DNA of 64,000 nucleotides from Candidatus Bathyarchaeota archaeon. Its GTDB lineage: Archaea; Thermoproteota; Bathyarchaeia; 40CM-2-53-6; DTDX01. Shown here one piece after another: positions 51,388 to 59,964 of the stretch. The notes under the pieces were generated by a model. It did not search any database, was not told the origin of the DNA, and was given only the letters and a program-made list of their open reading frames with translations. Every line of letters begins with the position of its first letter. The first letter of the stretch is position 1. The stretch covers positions 1 to 64,000 of the forward strand of contig JAGTRF010000010.1 of NCBI GenBank assembly GCA_018396775.1, given 5' to 3'. A program made the translations under genes and the position numbers.

Positions 51388-52866
51388 ATGGCTTTAAAAA
51401 ATCTTTTATTAAAAATTAAAATTGCACAATTAATTTTCGTTTCATTAACTATAATTTTGCTTTTAACAAATGTTTTTTTAACACCTGTTAAAGCAGCCGC
51501 TTTAACAGAATGGAATGTTCCTGGAGTTGCGCCTCTTCCATTTGATTTAACTGTAGACGAATCAAATAATATCTGGTTTACTGAACATAATAATGAAAGA
51601 ATAGGTAAATTTACGCTTGATGGAAGCTTTACTGAATTTAAGCTTCCTGTTGGAAGTAGGCCTTGGGGAATAGCTTGGAGTAAAGATGATGGAAAAATCT
51701 GGTTTACAGATGAATTTTCAAATGTTATAAGTCGACTTTCCAGCGATGGAAGATTAGAAATGTTTATGCTTCCGTTTGAATATAACGCTGGCCCAAGAGG
51801 AATAGCTGTTCAAAATAAAACTTTCATATGGTTTACTATGTATGCTAAAGGTTCAATAGGATTATTATATGAAGATGAAGATGGATATAAGGTTAAAGAG
51901 TGGAAGCTGGCTTCTAGAGCTGGAAAACTTCCAGGTCCAATTGCTATAATTTACTCTGAAGAATCTGGCGCTTGGTATTTAGATTATGAAAGAGACGTGA
52001 TAGGCAACATTCCTTCGCCTTCAAGCAATTTAACTTTAGAGTGGTGGCTTCAATTAAATAGCCGCCCATGGGATTTATCAATAGATTCTTTTAGTCGAAT
52101 ATGGTTTACTGAATCTGGAAGAAACAGAATAGCTGTCTTAAATTATCCATTAAATGAAATTGTAGAGTTTGAGGTGCCTACTGTAGGAAGTGAACCATAT
52201 GGAATAACTGTAGATGCTTCAAATAAAATTTGGTTTACTGAACGTTCAGCTAATAAAATCGGTTTATTTACGCCTGGAGTAAACTCTTTTATAGAATTTG
52301 AACGAGCAGGCGATGGAAATCCCATGTTCATCATCGCTAGTAAAGATGGGTTAGAGCCTATTTGGTATACGGTAGCTTGGAATAAAATTGGTAAAATTGA
52401 AAGAAAATCTGGTTTAACAACAAGTTTTGTAACATCAATTTCAACAGTTTCTCCATCATCCATAACTACCATAGCCTCTACAATAATGAATACTTCAAGC
52501 TTATCATTTTCATCTAGCGATAGAACTGTTGATCGAACTGAAACATATACAACTTCAACTTCATATATTAAAACTGAAACATCAAGCATTTTATTTACTT
52601 CAACAACATTAACTTTAACTTCAACATTGATTCAAGCAGCCTCAACTTTAACAACTGAAACTTTAACTTTATACGATACAAAAACAATTTACATAGATAC
52701 AACTACAGAAGTCTTAACTAAAACACTTACTACAACTTTAGAGACTACTGAAGCTCCAGCTATCCCAGGGTATGCAAATAAAGAGATATTAATCGGCATT
52801 TTAATAGGAGTTTTAACAATTTTAGCTTTAAAACCTAAATTTAAAACTCATCTTCAAAAACTTTAA
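51388..52866 (+). CDS. Vgb-like beta-propeller with Thr/Ser stalk and sorting-type C-terminus
   Basis: A 492-residue surface protein. After a signal peptide (about residues 12-36) comes a virginiamycin-B-lyase-like propeller, with repeats of the form NxIWFTE and NRIGKF (residues about 40-345). A Ser/Thr-rich, probably glycosylated stalk (about 345-455) follows, and it ends AIPGY, then a membrane helix, then KPKFKTHLQKL. That tripartite end resembles PGF/PEF-CTERM sorting signals cut by archaeosortases, one of which is encoded 0.8 kb away. Lyase activity is not implied. ATG start. Confidence 0.82.
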   Translation: MALKNLLLKIKIAQLIFVSLTIILLLTNVFLTPVKAAALTEWNVPGVAPLPFDLTVDESNNIWFTEHNNERIGKFTLDGSFTEFKLPVGSRPWGIAWSKDDGKIWFTDEFSNVISRLSSDGRLEMFMLPFEYNAGPRGIAVQNKTFIWFTMYAKGSIGLLYEDEDGYKVKEWKLASRAGKLPGPIAIIYSEESGAWYLDYERDVIGNIPSPSSNLTLEWWLQLNSRPWDLSIDSFSRIWFTESGRNRIAVLNYPLNEIVEFEVPTVGSEPYGITVDASNKIWFTERSANKIGLFTPGVNSFIEFERAGDGNPMFIIASKDGLEPIWYTVAWNKIGKIERKSGLTTSFVTSISTVSPSSITTIASTIMNTSSLSFSSSDRTVDRTETYTTSTSYIKTETSSILFTSTTLTLTSTLIQAASTLTTETLTLYDTKTIYIDTTTEVLTKTLTTTLETTEAPAIPGYANKEILIGILIGVLTILALKPKFKTHLQKL

Positions 52867-52879
52867 TGGAGCAGAAATT

Positions 52880-54640
52880 ATGCATGGTAAAAGTTTTCAT
52901 TTAATTTTCATGTTTTTAGGATTAAATTTGTTTTTTGGCAGTTTTATAATTTTAAACGAGATACGCTTCGAGTTTTACCGGTTTTATACACCTATGCTTA
53001 TGAACCCTGTTTTAGCTTCTTCAAAAATAGATTTCGCTGCTTGGTTAATTTTTTCAATAATAATTTTAATAGTTTTTTTATTTACTTTAAATAAGCTTAA
53101 TAAAGCTTTAATTAAAAACGCTTATTTAACATTAATTTTTTTATTAACAGCTTCGCTATTTATCTTTTTGTTTAAATTAAACTTAGTCTTCTTAATTTTA
53201 GTTTTCTGGTTAACTTTTTTTTCATTAATCTATTTAATTAATTTAAAGTTTAAAGCATCTAAGCTTAAGCTTTTATCTTTAATTGCTTCCCCACCGCTTT
53301 TTTTAATCGCGTTAATAGCGTTTCTTTCAAGCTTATTTTTTCTCTTTTATTATTTAAAAAGCTTTTATATTTTGCCAATTGAGTTTGAAAGAAAAATAAT
53401 AAATTTAAACATTCAAATTTTTTATGTTTTATACGCTTTAACTGAATTTTTAATTTTAACTTTAACATTTATATGGTTTTGGTGTCCATTAACAAGCTTA
53501 ATTAAATTAAATATCGAATTTAATTTAATTAAACGGTTTACCCATGCACCTTTGATAGCTTCATTAATTTTAAGCTCTGTTTTAGTTGGTTTACCTTACT
53601 TAACTAGAGTTGGATTTATAGGGGTTGATGCGCAATGGTATTTTAAAGCTTTAAATCAAATAAAAAACTTTAAAAGTCTTTCTTTAATGTTTACACATGA
53701 GCCTAGAAGCTTTTATTTATCAATCTTATGGTTTATATCTATTTTAACCGCTTCAAAAGAAACAGCTGTTAAATTTGGACCAATATTTTTATCAATTATT
53801 CATATAATCGCTGTTTTCGCATTTATTTACGCGGTTACAAAAGATAATTTTTTAAGCGGTTTATCAAGCTTTTTAGCAGCCTTCTCTTTTCAAGCAACAG
53901 TTGGAATGTATGCAGGTATATATGCGAATTGGTTTTCTTTATCAACAGCAGTTTTAAGCTTAGCTTTCTTGATTAAAGCTTTTAAAGAAAAATTTAAGTT
54001 TATAATTCCATCAATTGTTTTCTCAATTATTTCAATGCTTTCTCATCCTTGGACTGGCATAATAATCTTTTCAATATTAATTGTTTACGGTTTAATTAAT
54101 TTAGGTTATTCAGCTATAAAAAAGTTTAAGGAAAGGTTAAAGGAAGTTTTATGCGTTTTAAGCTTAATTGCTGTAAACATAGCTTTAATTGCAATTGCTT
54201 TTATAAAATCTTCAGGGTTAAGTATAAGCCTTCAAGCAGGAAGCCAAATTTTACAGTCAATAAAGCTTTCAAACGCTTTTACATTTCTTGAAAACTTTAG
54301 GTTTTCATTAAAATTTTATGTAGGAGGCTTTTTTATAGCTCCTATAATTTACCTTATTGGTTTAACAGCTGCACCTATCATATTTAAAGAGAAGATTTTG
54401 CTTAAGCTTTTTGCATCTTGGTTTATTGTAACGTTTTTTCTTCTTGTTTTTTCAGATTTATGGCTTAAATGGCGAATTTTATATTTAATGCCTTTTCAAA
54501 TTTTAAGTTGTTTAGGCTATATTTACCTTATGAAAATATTTAATAAAGCTTTATTGCTTAAAATAACTTTAACAACCGCTTTATTCCTTCAGTTATTTAA
54601 TTATACGCTTCAATGCATGCTTTTTATCCCGGAATATTAA
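52880..54640 (+). CDS. Polytopic membrane protein, GT-C glycosyltransferase-like
   Basis: A 586-residue protein with about 12-14 membrane helices. After helix-rich residues 1-215, an extracytoplasmic loop holds GVDAQWYFKALNQI and HEPRSFY, like the first loop of GT-C enzymes (PMT/AglB/ArnT types) where an aspartate binds the lipid-linked sugar. Then come GMYAGIYANWFSLS and SMLSHPWTGI. It lies 13 nt after the propeller gene, so it may glycosylate that protein. The exact family is uncertain. Confidence 0.72.
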   Translation: MHGKSFHLIFMFLGLNLFFGSFIILNEIRFEFYRFYTPMLMNPVLASSKIDFAAWLIFSIIILIVFLFTLNKLNKALIKNAYLTLIFLLTASLFIFLFKLNLVFLILVFWLTFFSLIYLINLKFKASKLKLLSLIASPPLFLIALIAFLSSLFFLFYYLKSFYILPIEFERKIINLNIQIFYVLYALTEFLILTLTFIWFWCPLTSLIKLNIEFNLIKRFTHAPLIASLILSSVLVGLPYLTRVGFIGVDAQWYFKALNQIKNFKSLSLMFTHEPRSFYLSILWFISILTASKETAVKFGPIFLSIIHIIAVFAFIYAVTKDNFLSGLSSFLAAFSFQATVGMYAGIYANWFSLSTAVLSLAFLIKAFKEKFKFIIPSIVFSIISMLSHPWTGIIIFSILIVYGLINLGYSAIKKFKERLKEVLCVLSLIAVNIALIAIAFIKSSGLSISLQAGSQILQSIKLSNAFTFLENFRFSLKFYVGGFFIAPIIYLIGLTAAPIIFKEKILLKLFASWFIVTFFLLVFSDLWLKWRILYLMPFQILSCLGYIYLMKIFNKALLLKITLTTALFLQLFNYTLQCMLFIPEY

Positions 54641-54655
54641 CAAAAATAAAACTTT

Positions 54656-55618
54656 TTAGCTTGAAATAATTGATTCAACCGCCTTTCTAAACGAGTTTAT
54701 TGATTCTTCTCTTTTAATTTTTGGTTCAAGGTTTACTCTTGTTTTAATTAATAATTCTTCATATTCTTCCTTGCTTAAATCTAATATTTCAATCGTTTTC
54801 TCTATGAATTCATTTAAAGAGTGAGCTATTAATTCTTTAGGCAAAAGCTCTTTTATTCCAGTTTTATTTGATACTATTGGTATTGTCCCAAGCATTACTG
54901 CTTCAGCTATGCTTACGCCAAAAGGCTCATAAACAGCTGGGTGAAGATATACTTTCGCAGATGAAACCTCATTTATAAGAGCTTCCTCATATATAAATCC
55001 TAAAGGTTTTATCGCATCAGTTTCTTTTAAAGCAACTTCATAAGGTTTACCTATAACTATTATTTTAAAATCTTTCTTTTCCTTTTTAATTTCTTCAGCT
55101 ATTTTTGGAAGAAGATGAACGCCTTTAAACTTCCATAAACCACCTACGAAAACAGCTTTATTTTTATTTTTCTCTCTAACTCTTTTATAATTAAAAAATT
55201 CTTCTTTAACAAATGGGTGAACGACAAAATGTTTTTTTAAACGGCATACTTGCAATAAATCGTTCAGCATCATTCTTGAATTAGCTATAGTAACATCTGA
55301 AAGCTCTGTTGCATCTTTTAAAAATAAGTTTCCTTTAATCATTTTATATGGAGTTATATCTGTGGCTAAGTAAACCATTAAAGCGCCTTTAGTTATCTTT
55401 AATAAAGCAGCTTCAATTAAAGGAGACCCACCTTCAGCAATCACAAGGTTAGGAGGTTTAAGCAATAAAAAAATGCTTCGCGCGATAAACTTAGAACCTT
55501 TAATTCGCCCTATACATTTATTAATTCTAAAATGAATAAATTTGCTGCCTATCGCTTTAGCCCATTCAGCGTGAACATAATGCGGTCCTTGATATATGAA
55601 ATAACTTAATTTATTCAT
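54656..55618 (-). CDS. GT4-family glycosyltransferase
   Basis: A 320-residue GT-B glycosyltransferase, slightly short. The donor-sugar half is clear: KAVFVGGLWKFKGVHLLPKI, FKIIVIGKP, KVYLHPAVYEPFGVSIAEAV (E-x7-E motif near residue 240) and GTIPIVSNKTGIKELL. The N-terminal acceptor half is reduced. It probably adds a sugar to a lipid-linked glycan at the inner membrane face. It converges with the GT-C-like gene with a 15-nt gap. ATG start. Confidence 0.85.
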   Translation of the reverse strand: MNKLSYFIYQGPHYVHAEWAKAIGSKFIHFRINKCIGRIKGSKFIARSIFLLLKPPNLVIAEGGSPLIEAALLKITKGALMVYLATDITPYKMIKGNLFLKDATELSDVTIANSRMMLNDLLQVCRLKKHFVVHPFVKEEFFNYKRVREKNKNKAVFVGGLWKFKGVHLLPKIAEEIKKEKKDFKIIVIGKPYEVALKETDAIKPLGFIYEEALINEVSSAKVYLHPAVYEPFGVSIAEAVMLGTIPIVSNKTGIKELLPKELIAHSLNEFIEKTIEILDLSKEEYEELLIKTRVNLEPKIKREESINSFRKAVESIISS

Positions 55619-55785
55619 TAACGTTAACCCGCTTAAAACTACTCATAAATCATTAATAAAACTTTTTTATAAACCAATTATAGATGCATATGAATAATAA
55701 TTATACATATGTTTTAAGAAATAAGCATAAATACTCGTTTATTTTCTTCATTAAATGCTTTGAATTTCTATTCCTTCGCTTTCTA

Positions 55786-56109
55786 TTATTTTTCTCCATT
55801 TTGAATTTTTTGCAGCATTATAATCTTTTTTGGATATAATGTGAAGTTCAACTCTAGGAACTTAATGCTTTTCATCAATGTTTTATAAACTTCATTTTCA
55901 CTACTTTTTCTTTCATCAAATATAATGAGCAAATCTACGTCGCTGGCGATTGTGTAATTTCCTTTTGCATAAGAACCAAATAACACAACTTTTTCTAAAC
56001 CAAGCTTATCAAAATATAATTTTAAAGTTTTTCTTACTTTTTTAATAACTTCTTCTTTACTGAATGTTGGAAAGAATACTTTTACAGAAGTTGAGAATTT
56101 TCTCTGCAT
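55786..56109 (-). CDS. MNT minimal nucleotidyltransferase (antitoxin-like)
   Basis: A 107-residue nucleotidyltransferase domain. The active-site pattern is GSYAKGNYTIASDVDLLI: G45-S46 with D57 and D59. In HEPN/MNT systems this protein neutralises the HEPN RNase by adding AMP groups. Its start overlaps the end of the HEPN gene by 53 nt. The 3' end runs to a TAG-like stop in AT-rich DNA with no further genes until the glycosyltransferase. Confidence 0.88.
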   Translation of the reverse strand: MQRKFSTSVKVFFPTFSKEEVIKKVRKTLKLYFDKLGLEKVVLFGSYAKGNYTIASDVDLLIIFDERKSSENEVYKTLMKSIKFLELNFTLYPKKIIMLQKIQNGEK

Positions 56110-56407
56110 TTTTTATCATCCTTTCAGCTTCATTCTTTGTATATCTTCTTCTAGGAGATAAAGAAGGGTGAGCATTAGGGTATCTTGCAGAAATATAAGC
56201 TTTATCAAGCTCTAAAGCGCATTCAAGCAATTCCTCGCTAACTTTCCTCTTTAAATTTAAAAGCAAATCATATACTGAGTGCCCCCATACTTCTGCACCT
56301 AATTTCTGAAAAACTGCTTTTACCGCTTTTTCAGCAGATTGCTGCGCTGAAAAACAAGCCCAATCATAAAATCCTGACTTAATCATTTTTAGCATGCTCA
56401 AGATCAC
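56057..56407 (-). CDS. HEPN-domain RNase (toxin-like)
   Basis: A 116-residue HEPN-domain protein. The helical bundle has the typical DWACFSAQQSAEKAVKAVF and the RNase motif R-x4-H as R75-YPNA-H80, followed by RRRYTKNEAERMIKNAEKIL. It forms a two-gene toxin/antitoxin unit with the overlapping MNT gene. Both members look intact, so the system may be active. ATG start; two further ATGs at residues 5 and 8 are alternatives. Confidence 0.9.
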   Translation of the reverse strand: MILSMLKMIKSGFYDWACFSAQQSAEKAVKAVFQKLGAEVWGHSVYDLLLNLKRKVSEELLECALELDKAYISARYPNAHPSLSPRRRYTKNEAERMIKNAEKILNFCKSILSNIQ

Positions 56408-56607
56408 CTTCAGCTTGATCTATCCAATCCTTACTTCTTTCAACCATTTTCTCTCGTTAAGTAATTCACTTTAAAACTATTTAAACCTCATTTTATTCTG
56501 AAAAACAACGCTTGTAATAAGCTTGTTTTAATAACCTTTTTAATACAATCATTTACTTTAAAGTAAATACTTCCCTTTATAAAAGCCTGTTAAAGCTATA
56601 GGAGAAG

Positions 56608-57033
56608 TTAAAATTTCTCAAATTCCTTAATTTTTTCAGCATAAAATCTTTCAAGAATGCTTCTATCGATAACTAAGCCTTCAAAGTTAAATTTAACAAC
56701 CTGCCCATTTGGCGAGTAAACTCTGATAGGTTTTGTTTTATTCGTTATGCATTCTTGAGGAAAGCAGCTATAAAATTCTTCTATAAGCGTATAGCATGAC
56801 AGCAAGGCTTCCCCTTCGATGGAATAAATTCTCCGCATACGATTAAAATACCCTTCCGCTTTTTCTTTCAAGAATAAGAATGGCCAATCCATGCTTTGCA
56901 AGAGATTTAACAGCTCATAAACCTGGTAACCCCCTCCAACGATGCAAGCTTCATACGTTTCCTTCAACAAAAATGCTTCTAAGAAGCTTTTAAGTAAACC
57001 ATTCCCATATATGCTCGCAATATGGATCTCCAC
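56608..57033 (-). CDS. Uncharacterised protein coupled to the ArsR-V4R regulator
   Basis: A 141-residue soluble protein that I do not recognise. It has a glycine-rich turn CIVGGGYQVYELLN near residue 30 and later CYTLIEEFYSCFPQEC with three cysteines (about 79-95). It overlaps the 3' end of the regulator gene by 44 nt if it starts at the ATG at 57033. That overlap suggests translational coupling, and so a linked role, but nothing in the sequence names it. Confidence 0.55.
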   Translation of the reverse strand: MEIHIASIYGNGLLKSFLEAFLLKETYEACIVGGGYQVYELLNLLQSMDWPFLFLKEKAEGYFNRMRRIYSIEGEALLSCYTLIEEFYSCFPQECITNKTKPIRVYSPNGQVVKFNFEGLVIDRSILERFYAEKIKEFEKF

Positions 57034-57700
57034 GAGCTAAGCACTTTGACTTTATGAATCTAGCTTTACCATTAAGCCCACAGCTTACACCTTTATTAAA
57101 ACCTTCATGAAGAATATCGCATACAATCTCTGGTTTATCTACAGCTAATTCAAAAAATATACAGTTGTGAAGTCTATAAACAATTTTTGTTTTACTAGCT
57201 TCAATAACTTCAGGTTCTGAACCGGCTTCTCTCAAATATTTCTCCGCGAAAAATTCTTTAAAAGCTTCAGCTGTCCATTCTTTAACATCATATTTAGCTT
57301 CAATTTTCCTCATAGCGTTTAACCCCATTTCAAACCCAACTTTTTTAAAAAACTCTATAGCTTTTTTTTCACCTAATAAAAGGTTTGCAACTTTAATAAT
57401 GAAGTTTGAAAGCGTTAAATACTGTCGTTTTGGGAAGCTAAGCGGAGAGATTTCTCTTGAAACCTCATATTTCATGCTTGGTCTACCAGCTTTCCCTACT
57501 CTATATTCTTTTTGAATTATTAACCCAGCCTCCTCTAAGATGCGTAGGTGATGGCGTACAGTTATTGGTTGAAGTTTAACCTCTTCAGCTATTTCCTCTA
57601 CGCTCATAGGACGTTTGTAAAGCAATTGAAGTATTTCAACTCTAGCTCTATTGGCTAAAGCTTTATAAGTTTGAGGCTCAATTACAGCTTTCTCTTCCAT
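56990..57700 (-). CDS. ArsR-type winged-helix regulator with V4R domain
   Basis: A 236-residue regulator. Residues 1-75 are an ArsR-like winged helix (RVEILQLLYKRPMSVEEIAE, VRHHLRILEEAGLIIQKE). The C-terminal third is a 4-vinyl-reductase (V4R) sensor: ILHEGFNKGVSCGLNGK, FIKSKCLARGDPYCEHIW with the family's paired cysteines. V4R domains bind small hydrophobic ligands or metals. It is divergent from the trp operon across a shared 278-nt region, so it could control trp, itself or both; that is inference. Confidence 0.85.
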   Translation of the reverse strand: MEEKAVIEPQTYKALANRARVEILQLLYKRPMSVEEIAEEVKLQPITVRHHLRILEEAGLIIQKEYRVGKAGRPSMKYEVSREISPLSFPKRQYLTLSNFIIKVANLLLGEKKAIEFFKKVGFEMGLNAMRKIEAKYDVKEWTAEAFKEFFAEKYLREAGSEPEVIEASKTKIVYRLHNCIFFELAVDKPEIVCDILHEGFNKGVSCGLNGKARFIKSKCLARGDPYCEHIWEWFT

Positions 57701-57921
57701 TTAAATATCCCTTTTTAACTAAAATAACTAGGTTTTTCTTATAAATATTAAGTAAATAAAGGTTCTAAAATGCTTGTTGATGCTTTAAAAGATAAGGTTA
57801 TTGGTGTAGGTTTGTTTGAAATTTAGGTTAAAAATGAAGCTTATGAATATAGCACTTGATTTAACGGTGAAAATAAGAAGATTTAAAATACACCATTAAT
57901 TTAAATGAATATTTTTATACT

Positions 57922-57938
57922 AGAAAGATTTAAATATA
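57922..57938 (+). promoter_or_regulatory. Probable trp operon promoter (BRE/TATA)
   Basis: A purine-rich BRE-like AGAAAGA (57922-57928) followed by TTTAAATATA (57929-57938). Transcription should start about 26 bp after the centre, near 57960, giving a leader of about 20 nt before the ATG at 57979 with its AAGGAGG site. Nothing else promoter-like is as well placed before trpE. The remaining part of the 57701-58069 gap shows no gene except the 10-codon frame described separately. Confidence 0.5.
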
Positions 57939-57978
57939 ACATTAATGAACATAAATTTACTTTTAAGGAGGCGTTAAA

Positions 57979-58069
57979 ATGAGGGATCGCGTTTGGGCAT
58001 TCCTCCATTAATAAACAACTTTCAATAATTTTAAAGGAGATTCCATTTACAGATCCTGCTAAACTCTTT
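57979..58069 (+). other. trpE 5' region: 10-codon frame plus out-of-frame conserved TrpE N-terminus
   Basis: ATG 57979 follows AAGGAGG (57965-57971) by 7 nt and reads MRDRVWAFLH then TAA. In the next (+1) frame, which is the trpE frame, an open stretch from 57983 to 58069 encodes INKQLSIILKEIPFTDP then AKLF, leading without a stop into trpE. DPxxLF about 13 residues before LLES is a conserved TrpE feature, so this is coding sequence. It has no ATG, GTG or TTG. Either a one-base insertion broke the start, or a +1 shift at the only Trp codon (57994-57996) is used, or initiation is unusual. Confidence 0.65.
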
Positions 58070-59371
58070 TTGAAGGTTTATCAAACTTGCGATTACGCAT
58101 TTCTTTTAGAATCTATTGAAGGCCCAGAAAAACTAGCTAGATACTCTTTTCTAGGTTTTAATCCTTCAACAATTATTAAAATTAAAAATGGTAAAGCAGT
58201 AATTCAAAATAAAGAGGAAAAACTTACATTAAACGTTAAAAAACCCTTAAGCTTGATTAAAGCATTAACTAAAAAAACTTATCTTCAAAACTCTATTTTC
58301 AGGTTTATTGGTGGGTTTGTAGGGTACATTTCTTATGATGTTGTTCGCTACTGGGAAAAGCTTCCAGAAAACTCTATAGATGACTTAAATTTCCCAGATT
58401 TAGAAGGGGGATTATTCAATGATGGTGTAATATTTGATCATTATGAAAAAAAAGCTTTTTACTATTGTATAAATCAGGAAAACAATTTAAAATTAATTAA
58501 AAATGCAGGAAAACTCTCCTTTAAAAAAGAGAAGGTAAAGCTTAGTGATTTTAAATTAAACTTTACAAAAAACGAGTATAATGAAGCTGTTAAAAAAGCT
58601 AAAAAATATATTAGCTTAGGTGATGTTTTCCAAGTTGTTTTATCGAAAAGATATGAATTTAATTTTAAGGGGAACCTAGCTAATTTTTATTTAAACCTTA
58701 AAAAAACGAATCCTTCACCATACATGTTTTTCTTAAAGATGGGGAAACACCAAATTGTTGGTTCAAGCCCTGAAATGCTTGTTAGAGTTGAAAATAATGC
58801 GATAGAAACTTTTCCAATAGCTGGAACAAGACCTAGAGGAAAAAATGTTAAGAAAGATGAGGCTTTAACTAAAGAGCTTTTATCAAATTCAAAGGAAAAA
58901 GCTGAGCATGTGATGCTTGTTGATTTGGCTAGAAATGATGTTGGAAAAGTTTCTGAGTTTGGAAGTGTTAAAGTTCAAGAGTTTATGGTCGTCCACAAGT
59001 ATACTCATGTGCAACATATAGTTTCAAAAGTTGTTAGTAAACTAAAAGATGGATTAAGCTGTTATGATGTTTTAAAAGCTGTTTTCCCAGCTGGAACAGT
59101 TTCTGGAGCGCCAAAAATTAGGGCTATGGAAATTATTGATGAATTAGAACCGAATAGGAGGGGGCCTTACGCTGGCGCTTTAGGGTATTTCTCATATAAT
59201 AGAAATATGGATTTCGCTATAACTATTAGAACATTAGTAGCAAATGAAGATAAAGGTTATATTCAATCTGGAAGCGGCATAGTAGCCGATTCTTCTCCAA
59301 CCAGAGAGTGGCTTGAAACAGAGCATAAAGCTAAAGCTTTAATAAAAGCTTTAAAAGCTTCATCAAGGTGA
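58070..59371 (+). CDS. trpE: Anthranilate synthase component I
   Basis: A 433-residue TrpE as counted from the first in-frame TTG, though conserved residues continue upstream (see 57979..58069), so this start is probably not the real one. It makes anthranilate from chorismate. Signatures: [91 protein letters not shown] and [10 protein letters not shown]. First gene of trpEGDCFBA; trpG follows after 9 nt. Confidence 0.95.
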   Translation: MKVYQTCDYAFLLESIEGPEKLARYSFLGFNPSTIIKIKNGKAVIQNKEEKLTLNVKKPLSLIKALTKKTYLQNSIFRFIGGFVGYISYDVVRYWEKLPENSIDDLNFPDLEGGLFNDGVIFDHYEKKAFYYCINQENNLKLIKNAGKLSFKKEKVKLSDFKLNFTKNEYNEAVKKAKKYISLGDVFQVVLSKRYEFNFKGNLANFYLNLKKTNPSPYMFFLKMGKHQIVGSSPEMLVRVENNAIETFPIAGTRPRGKNVKKDEALTKELLSNSKEKAEHVMLVDLARNDVGKVSEFGSVKVQEFMVVHKYTHVQHIVSKVVSKLKDGLSCYDVLKAVFPAGTVSGAPKIRAMEIIDELEPNRRGPYAGALGYFSYNRNMDFAITIRTLVANEDKGYIQSGSGIVADSSPTREWLETEHKAKALIKALKASSR

Positions 59372-59380
59372 AGCGTAAAA

Positions 59381-59962
59381 ATGAAGGTTTTAATCATAGA
59401 TAATTATGATTCATTTGTTTATAACCTTTATCAATATGTTGGAGAGCTTGGAGGTAAACCTATAGTTTTAAGAAATAATAACGCTTCATTAAATAAAGTT
59501 AAGAAAATTAATCCAGATAAAATTGTTATTTCACCTGGGCCTGGAACACCTGAAAATAAAAGATATTTTGGTTTTTGCTCTGAAATTTTAAGGAAGATAA
59601 GCTTTAAAATTCCTACTTTAGGGGTTTGTTTAGGTCATCAAGGAATTATAGTTGTTTTCGGTGGGAAAATTGTTCAAGCTAAAAAATTAATGCATGGAAA
59701 AACAAGTTTAATCACTCATGATGGGGAGGGAGTTTTTAAAGGTGTGAAAAATCCTTTTTCAGCAACAAGATATCATTCGCTTGTTGGAAGTAAAAGTTTT
59801 CTTCCAAAATGTTTAACTATAACAGCCGAGTCAATAGATGATAAAGAAATCATGGGCGTAAGACATAAAGAGTATCCAATTGAAGGCATTCAATTTCATC
59901 CAGAATCCATTTTAACTTTTGAAGGAAAGGTTTTAATCAAAAATTTTTTGGATAGCGAATAA
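59381..59962 (+). CDS. trpG: Anthranilate synthase component II (glutamine amidotransferase)
   Basis: A 193-residue class I glutamine amidotransferase that supplies ammonia to TrpE. The catalytic Cys-His-Glu triad is present: GVCLGHQGI (C about residue 80) and IQFHPESIL (H, E). DNYDSFVYNL at the start and ISPGPGTPEN are standard. No phosphoribosyltransferase fusion. ATG start; trpD starts 2 nt after its stop. Confidence 0.96.
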   Translation: MKVLIIDNYDSFVYNLYQYVGELGGKPIVLRNNNASLNKVKKINPDKIVISPGPGTPENKRYFGFCSEILRKISFKIPTLGVCLGHQGIIVVFGGKIVQAKKLMHGKTSLITHDGEGVFKGVKNPFSATRYHSLVGSKSFLPKCLTITAESIDDKEIMGVRHKEYPIEGIQFHPESILTFEGKVLIKNFLDSE

Positions 59963-59964
59963 AG

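Noticed and set aside
52143-52589. 148-codon minus-strand frame inside the Vgb-like propeller gene
   Set aside because: Antisense to a clear protein with repeated IWFTE motifs; no start signal or family match.
51388-52866. Virginiamycin B lyase activity for the propeller protein
   Set aside because: The propeller fold matches, but the Thr/Ser stalk, surface anchor and archaeal setting argue for a surface protein; catalytic residues could not be confirmed.
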